Shown piece by piece: positions 39,100 to 48,422 of a stretch of 64,000 nt of DNA. The notes beneath the pieces were generated by a model. That model was given only the letters and a program-made list of their open reading frames with translations. It was not told the origin of the DNA and searched no databases. Positions within the stretch are counted from its first letter, which is position 1; each line of letters opens with the position of its first letter. Both the position numbers and the translations under genes were made by a program. Source of the DNA: Verrucomicrobiota bacterium (GTDB taxonomy: Bacteria; Verrucomicrobiota; Verrucomicrobiia; Opitutales; Opitutaceae); the NCBI GenBank assembly GCA_023391285.1, contig JAEWBF010000126.1, forward strand, positions 132,418-196,417, given 5' to 3'.

Positions 39100-41118
39100 A
39101 TGTCTGAACTCGACAATAAGAAGAAACGGCGTCCGCTGAAAAGCCTTCCCCCTGATCGGTTTCAACCGAAGGTGCTGATCTTTTTCCTGGCGCTCTTTCT
39201 TGCGGCGTTGGCTTTGCTTTTCCTTTCGCCGGCGCGACTGACCTCGCCCGCGATGCTCAAGATCCAGGCGGTTGTGGAGATGGCGGAGCAGGGGAAGATT
39301 CGCGAAGGCGTGATCCAGCCGGACGCGTCCGGCGGCCGCGACTGGGTGGTGATCACCGGTAAGACAAAAGAGGATACGGTGTTGCAGAGCGATCGCGGCG
39401 AGACTCACCAGTTTCGCGCGGCGGGTCGTTTGACGGACGCGAACATGGAGCGGCTGCAGCGCTCGCAATCGTTTACCGAACAGCCGGCCACGACGATGTT
39501 CACACAAATCGCGGCGCAGGTGGTGCCGTTTCTGATCATCATCGGTCTGTTGTATTTCCTCTTCGTGCGGCAATTGCGTCAGGCGGGCAAAGGCGCGCTG
39601 AGCTTTGGCAAGAGCCGGGCGAAGTTGCTGACGCGCGATCGCGACAAAGTGACGTTCGCGGACGTGGCGGGCTGCGATGAGGCCAAGGAAGAGGTGAGCG
39701 AAATCGTCGAATTTTTGAAGGATCCGAAGAAGTTCACCAAGATGGGCGGCAAGATTCCAAAGGGAATCCTGATGGTGGGCCCTCCTGGCACGGGCAAAAC
39801 GTTGCTGGCGAAAGCGGTGGCGGGCGAAGCAGACGTCCCGTTCTTTTCGATCTCAGGCTCGGATTTCGTGGAAATGTTTGTGGGCGTGGGCGCGAGCCGC
39901 GTTCGCGACATGTTCGAGCAAGGCCGCAAGAGCGCGCCCTGCCTGATCTTCATCGATGAAATCGATGCGGTGGGCCGTCAGCGCGGTGCGGGCTTGGGCG
40001 GCGGCAACGATGAGCGGGAGCAGACGTTGAACTCGTTGCTCGTCGAGATGGACGGTTTCGACACCACGGAAGGTGTCATCATCATCGCGGCGACCAACCG
40101 GCCGGACGTGCTGGACAGTGCGTTGCTGCGGCCGGGCCGCTTCGATCGTCAGATTTACGTGGACCTGCCGGATTTGGTGGGTCGCGAGCAGATCCTGCGG
40201 GTGCATGCGCGCAAGATCACGCTGGCGGAGAACGTGGACCTCGCGGTGATCGCGCGGGGCACGCCGGGGCTTTCGGGCGCGGAGCTGGCGAACTTGTTGA
40301 ACGAAGCGGCGTTGTTGGCGGCGCGACGCAACAAGAAGAAAGTCGAGATGATCGACGTCGACGACGCGCGCGAGAAGGTGCAATTCGGTCGCGAGCGTCG
40401 GCGCGTGATGGACGACGAGGAGAAGAAGCTCACGGCGTATCACGAAGCTGGACACGCGCTCGTGCAAGCGGTCCTCGATGACGGCCACATGCCCGTGCAC
40501 AAAGTCACGATTATTCCGCGTGGCCACAGCTTGGGCAGCACGATGTTCATTCCCAAGAAGGATGTGCTGACGCACGCGATGAAGCGGATGCTCAACCAGA
40601 TCGCCATGGGGCTGGGCGGACGGATCGCGGAAGAACTCGTGATGGGCGACGTCTCGAGCGGCGCGGCTGGCGATATCAAGCAGGTGACGAAGATCGCGCG
40701 TCACATGGTATGCGACTGGGGCATGAGTTCGCTGGGAATGATTTCCTACGGCGAAAGTTCGGACACGGTGTTCCTCGGGCGCGAGATCACGCGGAATCAG
40801 GGCTACTCGGAAGAGACGGCGCGCAAGATCGACGCGGAAGTCTCCAGAATTATCGACGACCAGTATCGTCGGGCGAAGGATATCATCGTCAGCCGGCGCG
40901 ACGTGTTGGACAAGATTGCGGCGGCGTTGCTCGAGTTCGAGACGATCGAAGGAAAGCACGTGCTCGAGGTGCTTCAGTTCGGAGAGATTCGTTCGCCGAT
41001 TCTGCGGGAAGTATCGCCGAAGTCGGAGGAGAAGCCGGGCAAAAAGACTCCCGGCAAGTCCTCGGCTCCGGAGGGGCTTGGCTCGGGAGGCGCGGCGCCG
41101 GCTCCGACGCCGGCCTGA
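39100..41118 (+). CDS. ftsH: ATP-dependent zinc metalloprotease FtsH
   Basis: A 672-residue inner-membrane protease. Two N-terminal TM helices (about residues 24-43 and 138-156) bracket a periplasmic part. The AAA module has Walker A GPPGTGKT (227-234), Walker B LIFIDEID (282-289) and the SRH with RPGRFDRQ. The zinc site is HEAGH at 448-452 and the protease domain continues to about 610. The last ~50 residues are Lys/Pro/Ala-rich and probably disordered. It degrades misfolded membrane proteins and LpxC-type regulators. Follows tilS; a strong terminator lies directly after it. Confidence 0.97.
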   Translation: MSELDNKKKRRPLKSLPPDRFQPKVLIFFLALFLAALALLFLSPARLTSPAMLKIQAVVEMAEQGKIREGVIQPDASGGRDWVVITGKTKEDTVLQSDRGETHQFRAAGRLTDANMERLQRSQSFTEQPATTMFTQIAAQVVPFLIIIGLLYFLFVRQLRQAGKGALSFGKSRAKLLTRDRDKVTFADVAGCDEAKEEVSEIVEFLKDPKKFTKMGGKIPKGILMVGPPGTGKTLLAKAVAGEADVPFFSISGSDFVEMFVGVGASRVRDMFEQGRKSAPCLIFIDEIDAVGRQRGAGLGGGNDEREQTLNSLLVEMDGFDTTEGVIIIAATNRPDVLDSALLRPGRFDRQIYVDLPDLVGREQILRVHARKITLAENVDLAVIARGTPGLSGAELANLLNEAALLAARRNKKKVEMIDVDDAREKVQFGRERRRVMDDEEKKLTAYHEAGHALVQAVLDDGHMPVHKVTIIPRGHSLGSTMFIPKKDVLTHAMKRMLNQIAMGLGGRIAEELVMGDVSSGAAGDIKQVTKIARHMVCDWGMSSLGMISYGESSDTVFLGREITRNQGYSEETARKIDAEVSRIIDDQYRRAKDIIVSRRDVLDKIAAALLEFETIEGKHVLEVLQFGEIRSPILREVSPKSEEKPGKKTPGKSSAPEGLGSGGAAPAPTPA

Positions 41119-41141
41119 GAAGGGCCACGGATTGTTTACCG

Positions 41142-41169
41142 AAGGCGCGGCGAACTCCGCGCCTTTTTC
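41142..41169 (+). terminator. Rho-independent terminator after ftsH
   Basis: A 9-bp stem AAGGCGCGG / CCGCGCCTT with loop CGAACT, followed by a run of T (41164-41168). It ends the ftsH transcript before ugd. Confidence 0.9.
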
Positions 41170-41240
41170 GTGGTCGGTAGCGCGCTCCCGAGAAATCGCC
41201 TTGGAAAGGCATCAAGGATCGGGATAACAGGAAATTATAC

Positions 41241-42599
41241 ATGAAAATCTGCTGTATTGGTGCGGGCTATGTCGGAGGACCGACGATGGCCATGATCGCG
41301 TTGAAAGCTCCCGATATCGAAGTGCGGGTCGTGGACATGAATTCCGCGCGGATCGCGGCGTGGAATTCGGACCAGCTGCCGATCTATGAGCCCGGGTTGG
41401 ATGACGTGGTGCGGCAGGCCCGGGGGCGTAATCTTCATTTCTCGACGGATGTGCGGGGAGCGATCAACGACTCGGACATCATCTTTGTGGCGGTGAATAC
41501 GCCGACGAAGAACTATGGCGTAGGCTCGGGCCGCGCGGCAGATCTGCGCTTCATCGAATCGGTGGCGCGAACGATCGCGGAGGTGGCGACGACGCCGAAG
41601 ATCATCGTCGAAAAGTCGACGATCCCCGTGAAGACCGCGGAGACGATCAAGGACATTCTGGCGGCGAATGCGCGTGGCGTGAAGTTCGAGGTGTTGTCGA
41701 ATCCCGAGTTTCTGGCGGAAGGGACCGCGATCGCGGACCTGCATGAGCCTGATCGCGTGTTGATTGGCGGAGAGCGCACGCCAGGCGGCGAGGCGGCGGT
41801 GGCGACGTTGGTGGAAGTTTACGGCCGGTGGGTGCCGCGGGACCGCATCATCACGACCAATCTTTGGTCGTCGGAACTCTCGAAGCTCGTCGCGAACGCC
41901 TTTCTGGCGCAGCGCATTTCCTCGATCAATTCGATCTCGGCGTTGTGCGAAGCGACGGGCGCGGACGTGGATGAAGTCGCGCACGCGATTGGCAAGGATT
42001 CACGCATTGGGCCGAAGTTTCTGAAGGCGTCGGTTGGTTTTGGCGGATCCTGTTTCCAGAAGGATATCCTTAACCTGGTGTATCTGTGCGAGCACTTCGG
42101 TTTGCCGGAAGTCGCGTCGTATTGGGAAGGCGTGGTCCGGATGAACGATTGGCAGAAACGCCGCTTCGCGACGCGGATCGTGAAAGCGTTGTTCAATTCC
42201 GTCGCGGACAAGAAAATCGCGCTGCTTGGTTTTGCCTTCAAGAAGGACACCAACGACACCCGCGAGTCGGCAGCGATCTCGGTATGTCGCGACCTGCTGG
42301 CCGAGCAGGCTCATGTGACGATCTATGATCCGAAGGTGCCGGCGGATGAAATTCGACGAGATATGAAAGCCGTCGGGGCGGATCTGACAAAGCTGACGGT
42401 GACGGCCGATGCGTATGAAGCAGCCAAAGGCGCGCATGCGATCGCGATCTTGACGGAGTGGGATGAGTTCAAAGCGCTCGATTACGGACGGATCTTCGAG
42501 GCGATGAGCAAGCCAGCCTTCCTGTTCGACGGCCGGAACATTCTCGATCTCAAGACACTTAGGGAGACGGGCTTCCGCGTTTTTGGGATAGGTAAGTAG
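41241..42599 (+). CDS. ugd: UDP-glucose 6-dehydrogenase
   Basis: A 452-residue enzyme that oxidises UDP-glucose to UDP-glucuronate, a precursor for exopolysaccharide and LPS sugars. N-terminal Rossmann motif GAGYVGGPT (8-16); catalytic Cys271 in GFGGSCFQKD; C-terminal FAFKKDTNDTRESAA, typical of the larger, eukaryote-like UDPGDH. The form KNYGVGSGRAADL near residue 90 also matches that type. It is preceded by the ftsH terminator and followed by an AT-richer spacer with hairpins, so it seems monocistronic. Consistent with the nearby LPS gene set. Confidence 0.95.
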   Translation: MKICCIGAGYVGGPTMAMIALKAPDIEVRVVDMNSARIAAWNSDQLPIYEPGLDDVVRQARGRNLHFSTDVRGAINDSDIIFVAVNTPTKNYGVGSGRAADLRFIESVARTIAEVATTPKIIVEKSTIPVKTAETIKDILAANARGVKFEVLSNPEFLAEGTAIADLHEPDRVLIGGERTPGGEAAVATLVEVYGRWVPRDRIITTNLWSSELSKLVANAFLAQRISSINSISALCEATGADVDEVAHAIGKDSRIGPKFLKASVGFGGSCFQKDILNLVYLCEHFGLPEVASYWEGVVRMNDWQKRRFATRIVKALFNSVADKKIALLGFAFKKDTNDTRESAAISVCRDLLAEQAHVTIYDPKVPADEIRRDMKAVGADLTKLTVTADAYEAAKGAHAIAILTEWDEFKALDYGRIFEAMSKPAFLFDGRNILDLKTLRETGFRVFGIGK

Positions 42600-42641
42600 G
42601 AAATATTTTATTTCCTAAGTCGTTGGTTGCTAGGGGCTGGG

Positions 42642-42670
42642 CTTCCTTGCCTACTTACTAGGTAAGGAAG
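42642..42670 (+). promoter_or_regulatory. Strong hairpin in the spacer upstream of the Ig-repeat gene
   Basis: An 11-bp inverted pair with one G:T (42642-42652 with 42660-42670, loop ACTTACT) but no following T-run. A second, 5-bp pair CTAGG/CCTAG follows at 42682-42699. The spacer 42600-42721 is AT-richer than its surroundings. It may be a terminator without T-tract or a leader structure for the giant surface protein gene. Confidence 0.5.
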
Positions 42671-42721
42671 GGGTTCGACATCTAGGGTTAAACTCCTAGT
42701 TGAGCACTATCCAGTTTCCCT

Positions 42722-45700
42722 ATGCGTGCTCAAGATTTCCCCCTGGTCCTAGCGAGAATTTGGCGAGCGATGGCTTTATGCGTCGCGCTGGTCGGGGTTT
42801 CGACGTCGGCGTGGGCGCAGTGGGGCCCGCCCGCTGGCGGGGATGAAATCCTCTATAACCCGAAGGTAACTCAGCAGCAGCAAGGGGTTCAGCCTTTCAC
42901 GACCTATTACGACCTGACCATCACGTCGCCGGGTAACCTGGGAGTGGGCGTGTGGACGGTTGCGATGGTTCTGACGGTGGAAGAAGCGCCTGACGGGGTT
43001 GATGAGCAGACATCGGCGTCGTTCATCACCTTCGTCGATCCGCTCCTCGGATTGCCGAAGAACACGCTGGTCTTCACCGGCCCGAACCAGTCGCAGGTGG
43101 TCCGAGTGCGCACGAACATCCCGGTGGGATCGGACGATGGTAATTTCAAATATTTGATCACCACTGCCGGATGGCCGGCGGGTTTCAAGGATGAGGGAAC
43201 GCGCATCAATGCGCAGGCGCAGCTGCCGGCGGGTTTGGCGCCTCCGATCGTATCGATCGACACACCGGCCGATGGCACGGAGTTCACTTATGTGGTGGGC
43301 GGACCGGCGGTTCCGGTGAAGATCGAAGTTTCGGGAGCCGCGACTCCCGCGGCTCCAGTGGATACGTTGGAAGCGACGCTGAGCGGCGAGACCGAAGACG
43401 GGGTTCCCTTCATGACCGACATGCCTTTGGCGCTCGTCCTTACTGGGCTCGGCACGCCTGACACCTTGGGCGCGGTGACGGTGCCGGTGACCCAATCTGG
43501 AACCTACACGATCACAGCGGAGGCTACGAATCGGCGCGGCTCGAGTTTCACCTCAAGCACGTTTGTTGTCGTGCAGGAAGTGCCGCCGCCGACGGTGGTG
43601 ATCAATCCGCCGGCGAACAACCCGACCTACACTTACGTCCGCGGGCTTACCTCGACGACGGTGCCGTATGCGTTTGTTGGTTCTTCCCCGCTGGGTGAGA
43701 TCCTGACGCTGACGGCCACGCTCGACGGCGAAGCCTTCACGCCGGATGAACTGCATGATCTGGGAACACTCGTCGCGACCGGCGCGGGAGAATTCGTTTT
43801 CGATGCCAACACACCGGACGGCCTGGGTGAGCACACGATCGCGGTAACGGCGACGAGTCCCTACGGCACGGCAACCGCGACGGCGACCTTTGTTGTGGCG
43901 GAGGAGGTGCCGGAGATTTCGGTGAACATCGCGAGTCCGATCGATGGCGCGAGCATTCCGCTGCCGCCCGATGCTTCGCCGCTGAATCTGGCGTTTAGTT
44001 TTACCGGCGCAGCCACCAAAGGCGCTCCCGTGACTGCGATCGCGGCGACGCTTACGGATGACGACGACATCACCACGCCGTTGACGCTTGCGTCCAAGAC
44101 CGGCTTGGAGACGCCGACTGCGACGGGTGCGGGCACAATGTTCAATTTGCGTCCGGGAACTTACACGCTGGATGCGACGGCGACGAATACCGCGTTGGGA
44201 TTGAACGCGTTTGATTCGGTGACGTTCACCGTCACGCCGCCCCCGCCTCCGACGATCGTGTTCACGAAGGCGCCAGATGCCACTTACACGACCCTGCGCG
44301 GCAAATCCCTGACGATCCCGTTTGCGATCAAGACGAGCAGCACCGGGGCGTATATCGTCAGCCAGAGTGTCACCATGGATGGCGATGCGGTGGCGATCAG
44401 CTCCACGGCCAATGGCACTGCGCTCACGGCGACGGGGAATGGGACGCTCACGATTCCGGCCCCCAACAACGGCACCTCCGAATACGCCTTGGTGGCGACA
44501 GGAGTGGACACCTATGGCCAGACCGTGAGCACGCAAGTTTCCTTCCAGGTGACCGTGAACGACCCTGTCATCACGATTGCGATCAATCCGCAGATTGCGG
44601 CCAACTCGCCCTACACGTTGCCCGCGAGTGGCACGTTGAACATTCCCTTTGTGTTCACCGGCAACATCACGGCCGGCGCGACGGTTGACACCATCACGGG
44701 CACGCTTTCCGGAACACCAGTGACGATTTCGAGCACTACGGGGCTGGGCACGTCGTCGACGGCGACGGCGTCGGGCAATCTCGTCATCACGAAGCCGGGC
44801 GTTTATACGGTGACCGCGACTGATACGAACACCGCGGCGGGGATCAGCGCGACGACGTCCGCCACGTTTGAAGTGAAGGGCACGGCTGCGCCGACGCTGA
44901 AGGTCACGATCACTCAATCGCCGCAGTCCGTTTATACGGTGTGCGATCCTTGCGAGACGCTCCGCATTCCGGTGGCGTTCACCGCGCAGTCGAACGGTAA
45001 CAAAGTCAAGACGCTCACCGCCACGCTCGACGGCAAGTCGGTTTCGCTGAGTTCCACCAGCGGACTCAACACCGCGACCGCCAAAGGAACTGCGACCCTC
45101 AGCGTGCGCGGGGCTGGTGAGCACGTGTTTGTGGTCAAGGCGACGGATACCAAGGGCCAGGTCGCTACGACGACGGTGACGTTCAAGGTGGTCGTGAAGA
45201 AGCCGGAGATCGGGCTCACCATTCACGCTCCCGGCGACGGCACGGTTTACTCGCTCGCGGGCGATTCCCGCTACTGCGGCGATAGCTCCATCAGCATTCC
45301 GTTCTCGTTCAGCTCGACGATTTCCGACGGGGCGACCATCGACGGCATTTCGGCGATGCTCAACGGCAGCTCGATCAGCCTGAGCAAATCGGGCGTTGGC
45401 ACCTCGAATGCGAAAGGCACGGGGACGTTGAAGATCTCGAAGGCGGGCACCTACACGTTCACGGCGAAAAGCTATGACAACTCGTGCAATGTCAGCGCGA
45501 CGAAATCGGTGACGTTTACGGTCAAAGCCTCGGAGCCGCCGACCGTGACGATCACGTCGCCTTCGGAAACGAACATCTCGATCTTCAACTGCCAGCCGCG
45601 CAGCGTCGGGTTTTCGTTCAAGGTGAGCAGCAAGTCGGGTGGCATCTCGAAACTCACGGCCAAGCTCGATGGTTCTTCTCTGAATGTTACGGCGAGCGGG

Positions 45701-46489
45701 CTCGGCAGTTCGAATGCGACGGGTTCCGGAACGATGTCGGTGAAGACGACAGGCAAACACGTTCTCACGGTGACCGCGACGGACAAGGGCGGCACGACGA
45801 CGAAGTCGTTCACCTTCTACGCTGTGGCGCAGACGGCGAAGCCCTCGATCTCTATCCTCGATCCGAAGAACGGCGAAGAGTTCAGCTATGAAGCGGGGAA
45901 GAATCCGCCTGCGATTCCGTTCTCGGTCCTCGCGAAGTCGAACGCCTCGATTTCCTCGATCAAGGTCGCGTTGAACGGCTGCGATGTGAATGTCTCGAAG
46001 ACCGGCCTCGGCTCGGAAGAGGCGAAAGGCACGGGTTATCTCACCATCAAGGAACCGGGCACTTACACGCTGACGGCGACCACGACCAGCGGCGGGGTGA
46101 GCGCGAGCACGAAGGTGACCTTCAAGGTGAAGAAGACCCAGGAAGACACGAAATGCGGCATCGACTGGAAAGGCTTCCTGAAGGAGGGCAAGTCGCCGAA
46201 GGGCGGCGACTCGGCGAAGGTCGAGTGCAAGGTCGTGACGGGCTCGAGCAAAAAGAGCCTGCGCGATCATACGGTGCAGTTCGCCGTGTGCGAAGTGCGC
46301 GACAATGGCAGCTATGGTCCCTCGAAACTCTATGGTTCGTCCCACTATACGATCAACAGCGACAACGAATACTGCCTGAAAGTCCCGACGAGCTATGGCA
46401 AGAAGCGCTATCGCGTGGACGTCTACTACTGCGCGCCTGGCAGCAACAAGGCGAAGATCGTCGGATCGAAGGAGTTCAAGACAAAGTAA
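42722..46489 (+). CDS. Giant secreted protein with nine tandem Ig-like repeats
   Basis: A 1255-residue protein with a signal peptide (residues 1-32, ending TSAWAQW). Residues ~65-170 are a unique N-domain. Nine tandem ~95-110-residue repeats follow, near residues 174-284, 288-392, 396-504, 508-611, 615-718, 722-823, 827-934, 938-1034 and 1038-1136. Each has PxIxI at its start, a (V/I)PF-x-F strand, TLDG-like turn, TGLGT, GTL-I, PGTYTLTAT and TF-V at its end. This fits bacterial Ig/cadherin-like beta-sandwiches of adhesins or surface-layer proteins. The C-terminal ~120 residues carry five Cys; repeats 6-9 also gain Cys. No anchor or sorting signal seen. Confidence 0.85.
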   Translation: MRAQDFPLVLARIWRAMALCVALVGVSTSAWAQWGPPAGGDEILYNPKVTQQQQGVQPFTTYYDLTITSPGNLGVGVWTVAMVLTVEEAPDGVDEQTSASFITFVDPLLGLPKNTLVFTGPNQSQVVRVRTNIPVGSDDGNFKYLITTAGWPAGFKDEGTRINAQAQLPAGLAPPIVSIDTPADGTEFTYVVGGPAVPVKIEVSGAATPAAPVDTLEATLSGETEDGVPFMTDMPLALVLTGLGTPDTLGAVTVPVTQSGTYTITAEATNRRGSSFTSSTFVVVQEVPPPTVVINPPANNPTYTYVRGLTSTTVPYAFVGSSPLGEILTLTATLDGEAFTPDELHDLGTLVATGAGEFVFDANTPDGLGEHTIAVTATSPYGTATATATFVVAEEVPEISVNIASPIDGASIPLPPDASPLNLAFSFTGAATKGAPVTAIAATLTDDDDITTPLTLASKTGLETPTATGAGTMFNLRPGTYTLDATATNTALGLNAFDSVTFTVTPPPPPTIVFTKAPDATYTTLRGKSLTIPFAIKTSSTGAYIVSQSVTMDGDAVAISSTANGTALTATGNGTLTIPAPNNGTSEYALVATGVDTYGQTVSTQVSFQVTVNDPVITIAINPQIAANSPYTLPASGTLNIPFVFTGNITAGATVDTITGTLSGTPVTISSTTGLGTSSTATASGNLVITKPGVYTVTATDTNTAAGISATTSATFEVKGTAAPTLKVTITQSPQSVYTVCDPCETLRIPVAFTAQSNGNKVKTLTATLDGKSVSLSSTSGLNTATAKGTATLSVRGAGEHVFVVKATDTKGQVATTTVTFKVVVKKPEIGLTIHAPGDGTVYSLAGDSRYCGDSSISIPFSFSSTISDGATIDGISAMLNGSSISLSKSGVGTSNAKGTGTLKISKAGTYTFTAKSYDNSCNVSATKSVTFTVKASEPPTVTITSPSETNISIFNCQPRSVGFSFKVSSKSGGISKLTAKLDGSSLNVTASGLGSSNATGSGTMSVKTTGKHVLTVTATDKGGTTTKSFTFYAVAQTAKPSISILDPKNGEEFSYEAGKNPPAIPFSVLAKSNASISSIKVALNGCDVNVSKTGLGSEEAKGTGYLTIKEPGTYTLTATTTSGGVSASTKVTFKVKKTQEDTKCGIDWKGFLKEGKSPKGGDSAKVECKVVTGSSKKSLRDHTVQFAVCEVRDNGSYGPSKLYGSSHYTINSDNEYCLKVPTSYGKKRYRVDVYYCAPGSNKAKIVGSKEFKTK

Positions 46490-46500
46490 TCGTCCGTCAC

Positions 46501-46523
46501 GAGGCGGATGAACTCCGCCTCCT
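46501..46523. repeat. REP-like hairpin after the Ig-repeat gene
   Basis: A perfect 8-bp inverted pair GAGGCGGA / TCCGCCTC with loop TGAAC, 11 bp after the stop codon. Related in layout to the other hairpins. Confidence 0.6.
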
Positions 46524-46535
46524 GCGTTCTCCAGC

Positions 46536-46569
46536 AAAACGCCGCACGGAAATCCGGGCGGCGTTTTTG
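46536..46569. terminator. Bidirectional rho-independent terminator
   Basis: A 10-bp stem AAAACGCCGC / GCGGCGTTTT with an inner CGG/CCG pair in the loop and a T-run after it. It lies between the convergent Ig-repeat and hpt genes. Confidence 0.88.
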
Positions 46570-46602
46570 TTAACTCGACGAGCGAACGTAGTGGCGGATT
46601 GG

Positions 46603-47193
46603 TTACGCGGGGAGTTTTTGCAACTCCGCTTTGAGCACGCCGATGCAGGGAAGATTTCGATAGCGCTCGGCGAAATCGAGACCGTAGCCGACGACGAACT
46701 TGTCGGGGATTTCAAACCCAACGAAGTCGGCTTCGAACTCGACTTCACGCCGCGCTTTTTTGTCGAGCAGGACGCAGCTGCGCAGGCTGGCGGGACGCAG
46801 CTTCCGGGCGAGCGAGGTGACGAGGGCAAGCGTTTTGCCGGTGTCGAGAATGTCGTCGATCATGAGCACGTCGCGACCTTTGATGTCGAGCGTGAGGGCG
46901 GCGACGATCTGAGGTGTGCCGACGGATTTCGTGCGGTTGCCATAGCTGGAAACGCGGATGCAATCCAGCCGCACGGGGTTGTCGATTTCCCGCATGAGGT
47001 CAGCGGTGAACATGACGGCGCCGTTGATGAGGGAAATGATCGTGAACTCGCGATCGCCATAGACGGCCTTGATTTCGCGGGCGAGACCCCGAACGCGGCG
47101 CTTGATCTGCTCCTCGGTGTAGAGCACCGCTTCGAGATCGGGATGCAAGGTTCGACGGCGGGAACGAGCCTTCGAGGTAGCGGCCGTGGGCAT
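46603..47193 (-). CDS. hpt: Hypoxanthine phosphoribosyltransferase
   Basis: A 196-residue purine-salvage enzyme making IMP or GMP from hypoxanthine or guanine and PRPP. The PRPP loop is VLMIDDILDTGKTLA near residue 108. IISLINGAVMFTADLMREI and SSYGNRTKS are the other conserved blocks; DFVGFEIPDKFVVGYGLDFAERYRNLP is the base-binding end. The ATG at 47193 is used because upstream sequence in frame is non-homologous and enters the divergent ABC leader. Divergent from the ABC ATPase (122 bp); convergent with the Ig-repeat gene. Confidence 0.94.
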   Translation of the reverse strand: MPTAATSKARSRRRTLHPDLEAVLYTEEQIKRRVRGLAREIKAVYGDREFTIISLINGAVMFTADLMREIDNPVRLDCIRVSSYGNRTKSVGTPQIVAALTLDIKGRDVLMIDDILDTGKTLALVTSLARKLRPASLRSCVLLDKKARREVEFEADFVGFEIPDKFVVGYGLDFAERYRNLPCIGVLKAELQKLPA

Positions 47194-47314
47194 GGCAAAA
47201 GGGAGACAAACGGTGCAGCGGCTGGCAAACGGAACCACAGGTTCGGACGGGTTTATTATTTTGACTCGCGCGGAGCCGGAATCTTGCTTCGCGCGCCGGC
47301 GCGGGGCCGCTGTC

Positions 47315-48385
47315 ATGATATCGATCCGTATCCAGAAACTCACCAAGCGCTTCGGAGCGGTCACGGCCTTGCGCGACCTCGATCTAACGATCGAACCGGG
47401 AGAACTCTTCTTTCTGCTCGGTCCGAGCGGGTGCGGAAAAACGACGCTGCTGCGAAGCATGGCGGGATTCTACATCCCGGACGAAGGGAAGATTCTTTTC
47501 GGCGAAGAGGACGTGACGCGGTTGGCGCCGCACAAACGGAACACGGGGATGATGTTTCAGAGCTACGCGTTGTGGCCGCACATGACGGTGGCGGAGAACG
47601 TGGCGTTTGGATTGGAGGAGCGGAAGGTGCCGAAGGCGGAAATAGCTCGGCGCGTGGGTGAAGCGCTCGAATCGGTGAAGATGGGAAGCTATGCGGAGCG
47701 ACGGCCGAACCAATTGTCGGGAGGGCAGCAACAGCGGGTGGCGCTGGCGCGGGCGTTGGTCATTCGGCCGCGGTGTTTGCTGCTCGACGAGCCGCTCTCG
47801 AATCTCGATGCGAAACTACGACTGGAAATGCGGGCGGAGATTCGGCGCGTGTGCAAGGAGTTCAAACTGACGACGGTGTATGTGACACACGATCAGAAGG
47901 AGGCGCTTTCGATCTCGGACCGGATGGCGATCCTCGAGAGCGGACGGGTGCTGCAGGTCGGAACGCCGCGGGAGATTTATCGACGGCCGGTGCGGAAGAC
48001 GGTGGCGAACTTCATCGGCGAAACGGATTTCATCGCCGGAACGGTAGAGCGGGTGGCCGACGGGCGCGTGTTCGTGCGGACGCAGATTGGCGCCTTCGAA
48101 GGCGTGCCCGGCGATGCGACGAATGTTCCGGCGGCGCATGATGTCGTGACACTTTCGATACGCCCGGAATGTTGGAAGCTCAGCCGCGAAGCGCCGGAGA
48201 AGAATGGCGTCAAAGGGCGGATCGGAGAGGCGATTTACCTGGGCGAGGTGGCGCAATACGAGTTTGTGGCGGGCGGCGCGGCGCTGAAGATCTTCGAGTT
48301 GAATCCGCGGTTTGTCGGGGCGGCGGCGAGTGGTGAGTTATACGCGAGCGCCGATCCGGAAGACGTGGTGGTGTTGAGGGAGTGA
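47315..48385 (+). CDS. ABC transporter ATPase, ferric/spermidine-type (FbpC/PotA-like)
   Basis: A 356-residue importer ATPase. Walker A GPSGCGKTT, Q-loop MMFQSYALWPHMT, signature LSGGQQQRVALARAL, Walker B CLLLDEPLSNLD and H-loop VTHDQKEAL are complete. The C-terminal TOBE domain (about residues 260-356) is typical of CUT1/ferric/spermidine ATPases. It is 37 bp from a ferric-type binding protein gene, forming an operon. No permease gene follows, so the membrane subunits must be elsewhere or the proteins may be a partial set. Confidence 0.92.
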   Translation: MISIRIQKLTKRFGAVTALRDLDLTIEPGELFFLLGPSGCGKTTLLRSMAGFYIPDEGKILFGEEDVTRLAPHKRNTGMMFQSYALWPHMTVAENVAFGLEERKVPKAEIARRVGEALESVKMGSYAERRPNQLSGGQQQRVALARALVIRPRCLLLDEPLSNLDAKLRLEMRAEIRRVCKEFKLTTVYVTHDQKEALSISDRMAILESGRVLQVGTPREIYRRPVRKTVANFIGETDFIAGTVERVADGRVFVRTQIGAFEGVPGDATNVPAAHDVVTLSIRPECWKLSREAPEKNGVKGRIGEAIYLGEVAQYEFVAGGAALKIFELNPRFVGAAASGELYASADPEDVVVLRE

Positions 48386-48422
48386 ACACGGTGAGGCGCC
48401 GAGCAGAGTTCGAGGACGGCAG

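Noticed and set aside
43553..46537. A minus-strand open frame of 994 codons opposite the Ig-repeat gene
   Set aside because: Arg-rich antisense frame with no family motifs; the plus strand has a signal peptide and nine clear repeats.
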